A DNA stretch of 7,767 nucleotides, from assembly GCA_016789785.1 (NCBI GenBank), contig JAEUQE010000322.1, positions 1 to 7,767 on the forward strand, read 5' to 3'. The position numbers and the translations under genes are program-made. Positions 7,278 through 7,767 of this stretch are shown one piece after another. Position 1 is the first letter of the stretch. Each line of letters starts with the position of its first letter. Source of the DNA: Bryobacterales bacterium. GTDB lineage: Bacteria; Acidobacteriota; Terriglobia; Bryobacterales; Bryobacteraceae. The notes under the pieces are model-generated. The model searched no databases, had not been told where the DNA came from, and saw nothing but the letters and a program-made list of their open reading frames with translations.

Positions 7278-7767
7278 TCAAATACACTCAGGTTGGTCTT
7301 TCTGTCATGCGGCGCAGTGCTGTCGCTGTGGGCACAATCCGAGATCGGGTCCGGAACACTCAGCGGAACGGTAACGGATGCAACGGGGGCAGCGGTGTCC
7401 GCCGCGAAGGCGACGGTCACGAACAAGAACACGGGACTGAGCCGCCAGTTTGAAACCAACGAGTCCGGGTTGTACTCGTTCGTTCGCCTGCCGGTGGGCA
7501 GCTACATTCTCACGATCGAGAAGGCAGGCTTCAAGACTTCGATCCGCGAGAACCTGACGGTCAACGTCGGGTCCGTGGGCGCGTTGGATGTGGTGTTGGA
7601 AGTGGGCGGCACGCAGGAGCGTGTCACGGTGACGGCGGACGCGGCGGTGATCGAGACCACGCGCTCGCAGACGTCGACCGTGGTTGGCGAGAAGCTGGTG
7701 CGCGACCTGCCGATCAACGGGCGCAACTTCCTTGATTTCACGACGCTCTCACCGGGCGTGGTGCGTG
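7275..7767 (+). CDS. Oar-like TonB-dependent receptor with carboxypeptidase-regulatory-like domain (5' part; continues outside window)
   Basis: The first 164 codons of a second large outer-membrane receptor-like gene. Residues 1-20 are a signal peptide (MSNTLRLVFLSCGAVLSLWA, cut before QSEIG). Residues about 25-110 are a carboxypeptidase-regulatory-like domain (GTLSGTVTDATGAAV, NESGLYSFVRLPVGSY, IEKAGFKT). Then come the strand ERVTVTADAAVIETTRSQ and the plug opening LVRDLPINGRNFLDFTTLSPGV, a hallmark of acidobacterial Oar-like receptors. The order matches the receptor at the left edge, but the two N-termini are clearly divergent, so they are distant paralogues and not a recent duplication. 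The ATG at 7275 is chosen because it begins the signal peptide. The ATG at 7268 is in another frame. No clear ribosome binding site precedes it, so initiation may be leaderless or structure-dependent. Confidence 0.93.
   Translation, partial: MSNTLRLVFLSCGAVLSLWAQSEIGSGTLSGTVTDATGAAVSAAKATVTNKNTGLSRQFETNESGLYSFVRLPVGSYILTIEKAGFKTSIRENLTVNVGSVGALDVVLEVGGTQERVTVTADAAVIETTRSQTSTVVGEKLVRDLPINGRNFLDFTTLSPGVVR

Overview
The window looks like a piece of a high-GC chromosome from an Acidobacteriota bacterium, most likely a Bryobacterales/Solibacter-type lineage. This is inferred from gene content: two very large Oar-like outer-membrane receptors (signal peptide, carboxypeptidase-regulatory-like domain, plug, barrel), a PEP-CTERM surface protein and a TrpB2-type tryptophan synthase. 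No rRNA or other taxonomic marker is present, so the assignment is tentative.

Layout: positions 1-3276 (minus strand) hold almost all of an Oar/TonB-receptor-like gene whose 3' end runs off the left edge. Behind its start, a 96-bp gap carries a plausible sigma70-type promoter with an inverted repeat in its spacer. Positions 3373-4940 (minus) are a tight two-gene operon joined by an ATGA stop/start overlap: a small single-pass membrane protein of unknown function, then a polytopic HTTM-like membrane protein fused to a DCC (DUF393) thiol-disulfide oxidoreductase-like domain. From 4939 the plus strand carries trpB2. Its ATG overlaps the ATG of the small minus-strand gene within one CATG, so the divergent genes have no intergenic space. 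After a 99-bp gap comes a PEP-CTERM protein, best started at a TTG with a strong ribosome binding site. After an 83-bp gap with a short tandem repeat, a second Oar-like receptor begins and runs off the right edge.

Functionally the window mixes cell-envelope genes (two receptors, a surface/exopolysaccharide-sorted protein, a membrane redox-type protein) with one amino-acid metabolism gene. I see no mobile element, CRISPR array, tRNA, rRNA or obvious defence system, and no gene-free stretch longer than 100 bp. Nothing here amounts to a clearly new system. The most unusual points are the shared CATG start of the divergent pair, the uncharacterised small-membrane-protein/HTTM-DCC operon, and the inverted repeat inside the receptor promoter.
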